DNA of 64,000 bases. It comes from Canna indica. Its lineage: Eukaryota > Streptophyta > Magnoliopsida > Zingiberales > Cannaceae. A program made the translations under genes and the position numbers. The notes under the pieces were generated by a model that worked only from the letters and a program-made list of their open reading frames with translations, did not search any database and was not told the DNA's origin. The stretch covers positions 13,750,501 through 13,814,500 of the forward strand of contig CP136892.1 in assembly GCA_034359265.1 (NCBI GenBank), written 5' to 3'. Of the stretch, positions 12,284 to 23,251 are shown one piece after another (the first letter of the stretch is position 1; each line of letters opens with the position of its first letter).

Positions 12284-12955
12284 TAGGGATGACAATATTA
12301 CCCGTACCCGCGGATACCCGCGGATATTTACCCGACACGGGTCGGATATAGTAAACATATTATACCCATGGGTACGGGTACAGGTATAAATTTTTACCCA
12401 TTTAATAAATGGGTACGGGTATGGATACTATACTATCCACACCCGCGGATACCCGCTACCAGCCAATATATATGAAAAATTAAATTTATAATTTTATATA
12501 TTAATATTTAATGGAAAATTTAAAAATAAATCTAAATATAATATATTTTTAGGGATATCAATTTCCAATTTTAATTGAAAGTACCTTGATTTTAAATTTA
12601 ATTTTGGTTTTAAATTTAATGTTGCATAAATGATTATTGATATTTCTTAAGATAATTTTATGATTTAGAATTTAATTATTACGTAGTTTATTTTATGGAT
12701 TAATGTTTCTCAACCAAGTTATTAATAGTGGTGAAATGAGAATCATTGGTGATATACTATTATAATAAAATAAAAATTCTTGACATATATTAAATGGGTA
12801 TCCGCAGATATCCGCGGGTATCAATTACCCGCGAGGGTGCGGGTGATGGATATCCATCGCGGGTGCGGGTGCAGGTACGGGAGATGGGTTTAGTAAATGA
12901 GTGCGGGTGCGGGTGTGGCACTATCCGCCCCGAACCCGCCCCGTTGATATCCCTA
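12284..12955. mobile_element. hAT-type MITE with 8-bp TSD
   Basis: A 672-bp non-coding insert starting TAGGGATGACAAT and ending ATTGATATCCCTA in inverted sense (TIR TAGGGAT with imperfect extension). It is flanked by a perfect 8-bp duplication CACTTCAT at 12276-12283 and 12956-12963. Both ends are rich in ACCCGCGGATA-type repeats, as in many plant hAT MITEs. It interrupts the 3' end of the Harbinger element; removing it and one repeat gives a continuous sequence. Confidence 0.85.
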
Positions 12956-12963
12956 CACTTCAT

Positions 12964-13009
12964 ATCATATCCCATCAAAATCCAATCCGGCCAAGAAAAC
13001 ATGGCCTAA
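12964..13009 (+). repeat. Likely 3' terminus and TSD of the Harbinger element
   Basis: The sequence ends CCAAGAAAACATGGCC at 13006, followed by TAA. GGCCATGTTT-type ends and a TAA/TTA target duplication are typical of PIF/Harbinger. I did not find the matching left terminus near 8640, so the 5' end is probably lost. Confidence 0.45.
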
Positions 13010-13073
13010 TAGCTCAAACGAAAGGCCTTAATGTCCATCCAAGTAGTGAATCAGGTTCATACTATAAAACCTG

Positions 13074-13480
13074 CAATGTTTTTTTGTAATGTAGCTTGGG
13101 ACAGCAACACCAAAGAAGCTGGATACTGATATCATTTTGCCAATGAGACAAACGACGTCAATCTAAAGGGACATAGTTATAAGAGTGCTGCAACTCCTTT
13201 GGTGGTTGAAGCTTGGGCAATTTGGATAAGTATTTTTAGAGCTAAAGAATTTAACATCAAGCATACTTTATATAGTCTTATCTGATTGTCAAAGATATAA
13301 TCAACATACTAAACAAGAAGTTCAAACCTCCATGGTTCCTCAAGTATCTTATCAAAGACATTTAGGATGCTGCTAGGCTGTTAGCTAGAAGTTTAGATAT
13401 AAGAAGGGATCTAAACAAAGAGGCTCACCCTGGCAAAATTTGGGTTAGCAAAAGGCACTAGTAATGCAAGTCCTCAATTC
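13074..13480 (+). pseudogene. RNase H-like domain relic (non-LTR retroelement type)
   Basis: Reading across frames gives 'CNVAWDSNTKEAGYWYHF', then 'VVEAWAIWISIFRAKEFNI', then 'VKDIINILNKKFKPPWFL', then 'RRDLNKEAH'. This is the order of the plant RVT_3/RNase H domain (first Asp strand, helix with Glu, second Asp region, C-terminal 'NKEAH'). A frame change and an internal TAG break it. It is a fossil of a LINE 3' end or a related gene. Confidence 0.6.
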
Positions 13481-13554
13481 AAACAATTCAAATAGAAATA
13501 TGGTTGCACTTAATTCATCTAGTGGAAATAGTATAGAGCTTTCTTCATTTGTAC

Positions 13555-14071
13555 TAGGGATGAGCAAAACCCAAACCGACCCGAATAACCCGAAAATTTA
13601 ATTCGGGTCGGGTTATTCGGGTAAGTCGGGTTGGGTTGGGTTTGAATTTTAGAAACTTCATACTCCTTATTCGGGGTCGGGTGAAAACCTTCATATACCT
13701 GACCCGACCCAAATGTAGTTAAATATATGTTTATGTATATTAAAGATATAAAAAGTGATGTTGGACTAGTGATTAGAAGGTTAGATATGATATTTAAGAG
13801 GTTTTAAGTTCAACTCTTATTAGGGTTATATCTATAATACTATTTTTCACCTTATTCTTTCATCATCTTCACAATTGAAGAATTCTTTGTCTTTATTATT
13901 ATGAATTTTGATTTTTTTTTGTTTTTTAAAAGAAAATTCAGGTTAATCGGGTTAGGACCCGATCTTATTCGGATTAATCGGGTCGGGTCCCGAAATCTTA
14001 TTCGGGTAGGATCGGGTGGTGTAGGAGCCTTCTTATTCAGGTTCGGGTTATTCGGTCGATGCTCACCCCTA
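13555..14071. mobile_element. hAT-type MITE with 8-bp TSD
   Basis: A 517-bp insert starting TAGGGATGAGCA and ending TGCTCACCCCTA, so the TIR is TAGGGRTGAGCA. A perfect duplication ATTTGTAC lies at 13547-13554 and 14072-14079. The inner arms are TTCGGGTTATTCGGGT-type repeats. A tRNA-like stretch sits near 13755-13830. Confidence 0.88.
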
Positions 14072-14690
14072 ATTTGTACATAATCCTTTACATTTTGTCA
14101 ATAGACATAATCTATTTTTCACCTTATTCTTTCATCATCTTCACAATTGAAGAATTCTGTCTTTATTATTATGAATTTTGATTTTTTTTGTTTTTTAAAA
14201 GAAAATTCAGGTTAATCGGGTCAGGACCCGATCTTATTCGGATTAATCGGGTCGGGTCCCGAAATCTTATTCGGGTAGGATCGGGTGGTGTAGGAGCCTT
14301 CTTATTCAGGTTCGGGTTATTCGGTCGATGCTCACCCCTAATTTGTACATAATCCTTTACATTTTGTCAATAGACATAATCTCTCAAAATCGGTGGTTAT
14401 ATCTATAATACCATTTTTCACCTTATTCTTTTATCATCTTCACAATTGGAGAATTTTTTGTCTTTATTATTATGAATTTTGATTTTTTTTTTTTGAAAGG
14501 AAATTCAGGTTAATCAGGTGGGGACCCGATCTTATTCGGGTTAATCGGGTCGGGTCCCGAAATCTTATTCGGGTAGGGTGGGGTGGTGTAGGAGCCTCCT
14601 TATTCAGGTTCAGATTATTCGGGCCGATGCTCACCCCTAATTTTTACATAATCCTTTACATTTTGTCAATAGACATAATCTCTCAAAATT
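13835..14690 (+). repeat. Triplicated 3' arm of the MITE plus its flank
   Basis: The 3' part of the MITE and the following flank ('ACATAATCCTTTACATTTTG') occur three times in tandem. The shared end GCTCACCCCT starts at 14061, 14330 and 14629, giving periods of 269 and 299 bases. The second and third copies also repeat the duplicated target site, so the amplification came after insertion. Confidence 0.85.
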
Positions 14691-14846
14691 GGAGGTTTTG
14701 AAAATGAATTTTAGGAAGAGTTTGAAACACCTCCAAATCCCTTCTCTCTCAAAAAGTATATCCAAACAAGGTGTTTTGAACTCCTCCAAACATCTCTCCC
14801 TTCAAATCCTTTCAAATTCCTCCAAAACCTTCAATCCAAACAAATC
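14690..14846. mobile_element. Fragment of a Tourist-like MITE
   Basis: A 'CCTCCAAA' and 'CCTTCAATCCAAACA'-rich piece matching one arm of the complete element at 16110-16547. The other arm is missing. Confidence 0.5.
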
Positions 14847-15105
14847 GTAACAAATTAGTTTAAAATATATAAGTTTTTATTTAAGTAGGACTAATTTTTT
14901 TTTATTAATAGAACTCAAATAAAATATATACTAACTAAATGTTCATTTGAAAGAATGATACTTGACACTTTTAAATATAAAAAAAAACTATTGCATGGTA
15001 GTACATCAGAAAGATGGTACATGTGTTCACTTTATATATACCTCGCGTTCGCAGGAAGGCGCGGTCGAACCCTCCTATCCGTCTTCCCTTTTCCCTCTCT
15101 TTTGG

Positions 15106-15276
15106 TAGGGGTGAGCAAAATTTCTCAATTCACCGAAACCAAACCGAAACCGATCGAACCGAAACCGATTTAACCGAACCGAATTAATTTCGGTTCGGTT
15201 AAAGAAATTTTGAATTTTTGTTTTCGATTCGGTTCGGTAAATTAACCGACGGTTCGATTAATTTACCGAATTAACC

Positions 15277-15350
<74 letters not shown>

Positions 15351-15577
15351 ACAGTTATATTATATGTTAGTATTTGCCTTGGTGGTTAAGTGTGATGTTA
15401 AACTTTCCACCTGCCTAAGTTTGAATCTTGGTATTGTGTAATATTATTTATTTTACATTACATTATATATATAATATATGTTAGTTAAAAATAAATTGAT
15501 AATAAAGTTTGCTAAGATGGTTAGAGTCTTAGAGGTAGAAATTAAAGTCAGTTGCCAAATACTCGGGCTCACCCCTA
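15106..15577. mobile_element. hAT-type MITE with 8-bp TSD, in exon 1 of the transporter pseudogene
   Basis: A 472-bp insert starting TAGGGGTGAGCA and ending GCTCACCCCTA, with a perfect duplication TCTTTTGG at 15098-15105 and 15578-15585. The left arm is rich in CCGAACCGAAAC-type repeats. It contains a long AT microsatellite and a tRNA-like stretch near 15370-15435. Removing it joins an upstream open frame to the transporter exon in the same frame. Confidence 0.9.
15279..15347. repeat. (AT)n microsatellite
   Basis: About 34 uninterrupted AT units inside the hAT MITE. Confidence 0.95.
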
Positions 15578-16109
15578 TCTTTTGGCCTTTGCCCGCTCCT
15601 ATTCCAAGGCCGGGTTGTTTCTCATCCTTGCTGTCGTTGTCATTTGGGTCATCTCCGCCGAAGTCACCCAGGTCTAAACTATAATCCCTTGTTTTTGTCT
15701 CCGTTTATTGGAAGATGTTTCTCTTTTGAATCTTCCTTTGGAATTATCTAGCTACGGATTGGTAAAGGATGTGGAAATTGCAATAACGAGTCATTTTTGT
15801 GTTATGCTCTTCAATTATCTGTCTTATGAAATTGCTGTCTGTCTATGAATTTTTAATTGCGGTGAGATCTAATGATTCCATTTTGTAGTAATGCTACAAT
15901 TGATACGCAACGACCACATGAACAAATACCTTCCTTTTCTTCTATTTTTGAATATATGATTGACGAGTTCCATCAGACTTCTATGTTATTTGTCGAGAAC
16001 AGAGAAAAGGTCTGGAGATAAATCATCATATACCCTTTATTGTTTGAAAATTTTCTTCGCCCAATCCCCTGTTTCTGTACAAATATAAAGTGCTGCAGTC
16101 ATCTTCTTA

Positions 16110-16547
16110 CACTATGTTTGGATAACTTTGAGTAAGGGGTTTGGAGGGGAAGGGGTTTGAAGGAGTTTGAAGGGTTTTGGAGGGGGAGGGATTTGGAGGT
16201 TTTTGAAAGGGTTTTAAATACCTTGTTTGGTTAAATTTCATAAAGGGTTTGGAGGGATTTGGAGGGATTTGATAGACCGCTATGCCCTCGTTTATAATAA
16301 TATATATTTTTGTTCTAAGGATACTTTTGTAATTTAACTATTTTTAATTCATTAACTCTTCAAACCCCTCCAAAACCCCCCATTTTGGGAGGTTTTGAAA
16401 ATGTGTTCTAGGAGGGGTTTGGAGGGGTTTGAAACCCCTCCAAACCCCTTAAAAAAGTTATCCAAACAGGATGTTTTAAACCCCTTCAAAACCCTCCCCC
16501 TCCAAACCCCTCCGAAACCTTCCAAAACCCTCAATCCAAACATAGTG
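16110..16547. mobile_element. Tourist-like MITE in intron 1 of the transporter pseudogene
   Basis: A 438-bp insert starting CACTATGTTTGGAT and ending ATCCAAACATAGTG, flanked by TTA at 16107-16109 and 16548-16550. Long arms rich in GGAGGGGTTTG are inverted with respect to each other. The 3-bp TTA duplication fits PIF/Harbinger (Tourist); CACTA elements also make 3-bp duplications and the ends read CACTA, so the superfamily is not certain. Confidence 0.8.
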
Positions 16548-16550
16548 TTA

Positions 16551-18160
16551 ATGTTGCTCCAATTTCTTATAAGAGCTTTCCTGGGTCTATTGTTGTTTAG
16601 TTGCAAAGGTAGTGGCAGAACTAAGTAAAATATGATGACAAACTCAAAATCAAGTAATACAGGAGGCTGATACTTTGAATTGAATGTCTGGTTAAAGCTT
16701 GGTCTTACAACATAGGATCAATTGGAAGGGTTACCTGTTGGGAGTAATGAGGATGATCTCCCCTAGGACTGAATGTTGTTCTGTTTGGAGGATATATGGC
16801 ACCGATTGAGTACATATCAGTCTGCTGATGGAGGATAAGCATTTAAAGTTCCTATGTGACTCAAATACAAAGATGGTTTTCATTAATACGTTGTATTATA
16901 GTTTATTCAATAATTAATCAGCATAAATATCTGTTAGAAGGAAATATGTGCAATAGATTGTCAATATCCACCTGTATTGGACACTTCATTGTCTTGCAAG
17001 GTGAATGAGTTGGTTCTACAAGTAGTTACTATTTACACAATGGGTGTGACTGAATGTTGAAATAGGAGTAAGATGGTTAATCCATCATCATAATTCACAG
17101 GTTAGCTTAGGATTTGTGATTCTGTTCCAAGAGTGGCTAGAGTTTTGCCTTCGATAGACAGGTTCAATTAATGTCCCAACCTTGACATCACCTTCATCAT
17201 CAGCAGAATCTCCTTGCAATAAACGTTGATCATATGATTTTAGTAATATCCAAGCAATGATACATTATTTACTTCACTGCTTACTACATACTTGTTGCAC
17301 ATAAAAAAAAGAATTTTCTAAAAAAGAAAGGTACATTATCCAGCAGTTGGTGTAGTTACATGGCTGAATTGGTTTATTTTAGGCCGTTGGGTGAGAGACT
17401 AGTATTTATCAGTAGTTTAGCCTTCAATTGGGGTAATAAATGAAATTGAATGCTCAGAAGATCCTCATCATACCAGAGATCCAGAAGAAGTCCCCAATAT
17501 GCTAAGCAATAGCACAAAAAAATACTGTTGTTTATCTATTTAGTTGAAATGAATACTTTAAGTTGGTGGTACGAGCCAAACCATTCCAGTGCACCAGGTG
17601 GCATAGACCTGGATCCCATTCTTTTTGGCTCAATAGGCATACTAGGTACTAACAGTTTGGACCAGTACTAAGTGTCCATACTCATATTTACCTGCTGGTT
17701 CGCCATTATTTTCTTTCCTTTTTTGTTCAAATCCAGCAGGCTTTCATAGTTATTTTTTTCTTTTGACAAATGGAATGATGGGGAATCTCATCCTCTTATA
17801 CAAGACTTGACGAGACTTTATTGTTTTCTCTAAAATAAACGTCTAATGGGTGTGTCAAAAATATGTTTCATTGCTTTCTCTTCCAAAAACTTAAAAGAGC
17901 TGTTTTTTCTTTGACCTTCTTCATTTGATGATTCTATGCTTCTTCAGAGGATTGATTACATCTCACTGAGTGCAAAACTGCATGGAGAGAAGAGTTGTTT
18001 CTTCATAGAGAAAGTATGAGCTTCCATTCATCTTGTGGCAGTGCATATAATTCTTCTCTTCAACTTCTCTTTTTTGCTTGTTCTTTTCACCACTATGTTC
18101 CAGCTGAAGGGAACACCTGATTTCGGGAGCGAAAAGTGGAGCGACATGCAAAGGTCCCCT
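16551..18160. other. Intron-derived sequence, no gene seen
   Basis: Lies between the first two recognisable transporter exons. I see no coding domain or repeat boundary here. Confidence 0.4.
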
Positions 18161-18164
18161 GGAG

Positions 18165-18785
18165 CTATAGCGCATAGCGTAGTGCGAAGCGCACACTTTA
18201 TTGAAATAAAACACAAAATAAAAACATAGGTATATATTTTATGTATACACTAAAAATACCAATAGATTCCAACTATCATAAAGAATAGCAACTAAATATT
18301 CAAAAATGATGAAGACCAAATGTATAAAAAGAAACCATGTTTATAAGATAAATTAAACCAATCAAAACATCGTAAATCAACCATAAGGGATAAGTCTAAA
18401 AGTTAGCAAAACAAAGTTTTAAAACCTAGAATTCAGATTTCAAGCTCCAAAATTTCCCCAAGATCCCAACTTTATTCATCATCGTCGAGATTTTCATCCT
18501 CAAGGTTAATCTCATCATCCACATGACGATCATGAGAGCCATAGCCTTCACTGTCCTTCTCCTTTTCCTCCTTCATATCAGTTTGGTTGGCTCTAAATTC
18601 TTCCTCTTCATCATTTTCTTGAATTTTATCAACTTGCCTTCTAGAAAAACTCTTGTCCTTCCAAAGAAAAAGATTGAAGCTGAAGAGACAAAATGCCTTC
18701 AGTGTACTTCAATGTAGCGTGCTACACTGAAGTCTATTGCGCATAGCATAGCGCACAGGGTGCGCTATGTGCGCTATTGACAACT
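18165..18785. mobile_element. Probable TIR transposon remnant with GCGCTATAGCGC-type ends
   Basis: Both ends carry inverted GCGCATAGCGTA and GCGCTATGTGCGCTAT motifs. The interior contains a minus-strand acidic coding tail. I could not fix a target-site duplication, so the boundaries are approximate; hAT is a guess. Confidence 0.4.
18472..18681 (-). pseudogene. Acidic C-terminal coding fragment inside the TIR remnant
   Basis: Read on the minus strand it gives 'LWKDKSFSRRQVDKIQ', then a Glu/Asp-rich tail ending 'NLEDENLDDDE' and a stop. Plant hAT transposases often end in such an acidic tail, but no catalytic part is present, so the assignment is inference. Confidence 0.35.
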
Positions 18786-20442
18786 ATGGATTTCACTTTA
18801 GACTTAACTACTTATATTTCTGTGGTTAGGCACATTTTAAATTGTTAATTATGAGTTAATTATGGAGTGATGAGATATGTTAATTGTGGAATCATTTTGC
18901 AAGACAAATCATCATTTTAATTGAATGCATATATAATAATTTATGACTTCTTTAATGGAACTAATTCAGTTCCTCTTATATTTCTTATAATGTTGTTAAC
19001 TTTATAAGGAAATATATCCTCTAACTTTTGTATTGCGGTGATACAGGGTATATATGCAGACTACAAACAGCCATTTGCTCTTACTTATTTAGGGGCCTCT
19101 CTTATGGTTGTTTATCTACCAATAGCTTTTATCAAAGATTTTGTATGCAATTTACTGAGGAAACACTCTAGAAGTGCTGGAAGTCAAAAAATTGTCAACA
19201 ACTCACCATCTAGACTTAATCCTCCTGCAGAACATAATGGTGGTAAGAAGATGGTAGAAATGGAATCACAAATATTTTTAACTAAAAAGAACACTGAACT
19301 TTCCCTCTCTGCACAAAAAGAGGAACATTTTTTGGTTTTTAAGATAAGAGATGAAGTTGATACTGAGGTTTTGAAGGAAAGACGATCCTTCACTACAAAG
19401 GAGATTGCAGCATATGCAATTTATCTTGCCCCTATTTGGTTTGCCACAGAGGTGAGTTTTTATTATTGTTTCTGTCTATTCCTACCATGTCATGTTCTTC
19501 TCCTAATGACTCAAATATTGGAATGAAAAAACAAAAAGCTGATACCAGACATTCTTTTCAAACCCTGATTTGCCCTTGAAAGCCAAGTATTTATATTTCA
19601 TAATGTGCACTTGTCCACCAAATTTCTAATGACTGCTATGTTTTTTTATCTTTCATCATTCTGATACGAATATGTAGACTTAAGTATTGATTGCTTTATG
19701 CCATAGTCATATGCTATTGTAATTGCTTCTTTCTGTTAAATAGACCTTGTTGTTTAAATATTTAATTATAGTAAGGTATTTATATATCCTTATTGTACGG
19801 ATGTAGTATTTCTCAAATGCAGCACTTGCATGAACTAGTGTGGCAAGTACTACTGTGTTATCTTCAACTTCAGGACTCTTTACTCTTTTCATCGGTGTGC
19901 TTCTACGCGAAGACTCCTTAAACTTGGCTAAAGTAGTTGCCGTTTTTGTGAGCATAGCTGGTGTTGTACTGACAACTCTTGGAAAGACTTGGGCAACAGA
20001 TGAGTCACAAATAAGCTCTTTTAGGTAAAATATTTTCTATTTTGTTGTTTCTTAGATGAGTCAAGATAGCACATTTTTTTCACATGTTTTCTAAAATCTT
20101 TATATGAAAACTTAAAGTTGCTTTCAGAGATGAGTTTTTTTAATTTTCCATTCCTCTGTTTATACTTTATACTATATTTTGTTATAGTCTCTATTTGAGA
20201 CCCCAATGAAAGTTCTACTGTTTGTTTGCAGTAATGAAAAGCGGTCACTTGTAGGGGATCTTTTTGGGCTTCTTTCAGCAGTGACATATGGTCTATTTAC
20301 CGGTTCGCTAGCATCTCTAATCTTGTCTTCAGTATAAAAACTAGCTGGCATGAATTACCAAGCCAAAATTAATATCAATTATGAAATTGCAGTTCTTCTC
20401 AAAAAATTCGCAGGAGAGGAAGCAGAAGGAGGTGGTGGCTTG

Positions 20443-21911
20443 GTAAAGACATTCTAAAATACTCTTACAAGATTAGTCTTATGTGTATAATATTCTATGA
20501 TAAAGAGCACTTGATAAATTCTTTTGTCAAATTTGATTACACTTTTTGCCATTCTGATAAACTATAGTGCAAGAAGTTTATTTGTTTCCAGGTCCAATCT
20601 TAATTTTCATGCTTGTTTGAGACCGCATTATTTATTCTGGCTATGATAGTATTAAACTCTCTCATCCTTTCATATCATATATCTTCTTACTGTTGCATTT
20701 GCTTGAAGGCTTGAACTATGATATTTTCTTATTTATGTACAAGTTGGTTTGTGTACTAGAACTTTGGGTAGACATGCATTCTTGGCACCAGTCATTTATT
20801 TGGCTTTATTTCCTAGAGTCAAATGCCATTTTTGCTTAATCAAAGAAACTGACCGACTATAACTATTTTTTAATAGTGCTACTCAACAGGATTTATTCAC
20901 GCAGTTCCTTTTGTCATAAAAAAAAGAAACAGGATTCCTTCATGGAATATGTACTTATCTCCAATGCTAACACTAATTCGCTTTTCTTTGTTTCTCTGTT
21001 TAATAAAATTGCCTAGGCTATATATTATGTTGGTCATCCTGATGTATCTGAGAGGGAGGATGATCACCAAACCCATGCAAATATTACCATACTAAAACAA
21101 TGTAAAGTAGGAATAGACTGACCAGTTATCCCCTGCAAAAAAAAGGGTGAACTTGTATTGTAGGAGTTGATCAATGTATGTAGGCATGAAGTCCTTTGGT
21201 CAAGCAAAAGATCAAGAGTGGAATTTTTGAAAGGAGATATATCCATAATCTTTATTGGCTATTTGGTCAAGCAAAAAATCAAGAGCTGGTCTCCAATGAT
21301 TAAAAAGTGTCTAGCCTGGTCTACTTGGTTTTGCTGGGGTTTCAAGACCTATATAATGTCCTCTCAGAGTACATTTCTAAAATTTGTTGCAAAGTAATAC
21401 TGAAAGCCATGTACATATTTTTTTTCTATTCAGTTAAACAACCCCTTAGATTTCTTTTAAAACAAACTCCATTTCTTCATCCACTTACCTTCCATTGCTC
21501 ATATCTTTATCTATCTACTCTCTCATTCTCTAAGTAGACTCTGTAGTTGTTTGGATTCTTCTCATATTTAATCTTTATAAATCCATGGTCAAATCCTAGC
21601 TTCCATTGAAGTCAAGATTTATCATGAGAAGGTAAATTCTAGTCCAAATTTATTCTAATTCAACTTAATCATAATTAGACTTCTTATTAGATTTTTAATT
21701 GTTTGATTATATTGAAATCTTAATGACCTAGACATCAACTCTGATTTAATTATAAATATAAACCTAATCACGGATATGCTAGAATCCACTCAAAGATGAG
21801 GTGATGTGTTAGTTCATTCTTGCATAGTCAGATCATGTCCAGGACAAATAATTTAACATTATCTGACTATGTATTATCCTCTCCACCTCACCCTCACACA
21901 TCAGCGCCAAC
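20443..21911. other. Intron-derived sequence, no gene seen
   Basis: Region between the 'VLLKKFAGEE' exon and the Copia insertion. The transporter exon expected next (family motif similar to 'KLFGYIGLF') was searched for by eye and not found. Confidence 0.4.
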
Positions 21912-22393
21912 TACCATGTTGACTAATGAAATCAATTATGCTGATTTCTAGGCCCTAATTTATTGTGATTTGATTATGATTTGATTGTGACTTATTGTAA
22001 TTTATTTACTACCTTTCTTGTAAACTTTCCTAGATAGGCTTTATTTCTTGTCTATAAATTGGGTCTTGTATACTGATTGTAAACATGATAGATTCTTCAT
22101 GATATCAGAGCCTTATGCCTGATTTAGGGTTCTAATTGAAAAAATTCCTTTTTTGGGTCTCTTAAACCCTAGAAAATCGAATTGGTACTCTCCCATCTAG
22201 ACCTTTTTTGTTCTCACCACCACCACCAGACGAGTTACAGCCCTGTTAACGCGCGTGGAGCTCACCCCGCTGGAGTTTTTCTTCCGGTCATCAGCGTTGG
22301 CTTCGTTGCTTCGTTTCCGGCCTATCTTTGCTATCTTTGGCTCTGTTTGGTGCTGGTGAGAAAGTCCTATGTTCTGTTACTTTATTGAAAAAT

Positions 22394-23230
22394 GATAGAT
22401 GGCAAGAAAATTATGATCTCTAGTTCCGATAACCCTTCACTGCAAATTAGTCCCGTAAAGCTTGATGGTAACAACTATCTTGCATGGTCAAGGTCTGTTT
22501 ATTGTTTATCAAAGCTAGAGGATTGCAGGGTTATGTTACTGGTGATACAAGAAAACCGGCCACTACTGATCTCACCTATAATCAATGGGAATCAGAAAAT
22601 TTGCTTGTTATGTCATGGCTCATCAACTCTATGCAACCCCAAATTGCTAGAACATATTTATTGCTCAATACTGCAGCAAAGATATGGAATGCAGCCTCCC
22701 TCACCTACTCACGAATAGGTAATGATGTTCAGATCTATGAGATTCGGAACAAAGTCCATGACACAAAGCAAGGTGAGATGACAATTTCTCAATATTTTTC
22801 TGAACTAAGTGGCTTGTGGCAGAAGCTTGATTATTATCAAGACTTCTAAGCAGATTGTCCCGGGGACACAGTCAAATTTCAGAAACTGATTGAAAAGGAG
22901 CGGGTTTATGATTTTCTTGCCGGTTTGAACAATGACTATGATCAGATAAGGGTTCAAGTCCTCGAAAAATATCCTTTTCCATCTCTTGAGCAAGCATATT
23001 CTTATGTTCAGCAAGAAGAAAGTAGGAGAAGTGCCATGCTCTACATAACACCAATTGAAAAAGCTGGGTTGGCTGCTAGTTCGTCACATGAGCAAGTGAA
23101 AGCCACTGCTTATACTTTTGATAAAGATCATTTGCGTTGTGATTACTATGGAAAGCCACGACATACCAAGGAGACTTGATGGAAGTTACATGGTCGACCT
23201 ACTAAAGGTCGTGGAGGAAAACATGTAAAC
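22394..23230 (+). pseudogene. gag: Copia copy 1 gag, broken
   Basis: Gag of the Copia element. Pieces in two frames read 'VKLDGNNYLAWSRSV', 'WLINSMQPQIARTYL', 'WNAASLTYSRIGND', then 'QKLIEKERVYDFLAGLN'. A frame change lies near 22500 and a stop at about 22847. The zinc knuckle region is degraded: it reads 'CDYYGKPRHTKET' followed by TGA where 'CWKLHG' is normal, so both a Cys and the terminal Cys codon are lost. Confidence 0.8.
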
Positions 23231-23251
23231 TCAACAAGGGCTCAAGCAAAT

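Noticed and set aside
20443..22000. Search for the missing transporter exon
   Set aside because: No sequence resembling the expected 'KLFGYIGLF' block was seen by eye in any frame; a profile search would be needed to exclude a very diverged one.
22182..22388. 68-codon open frame just before Copia copy 1 gag
   Set aside because: Lies in the 5' untranslated leader of the element and has no gag homology.
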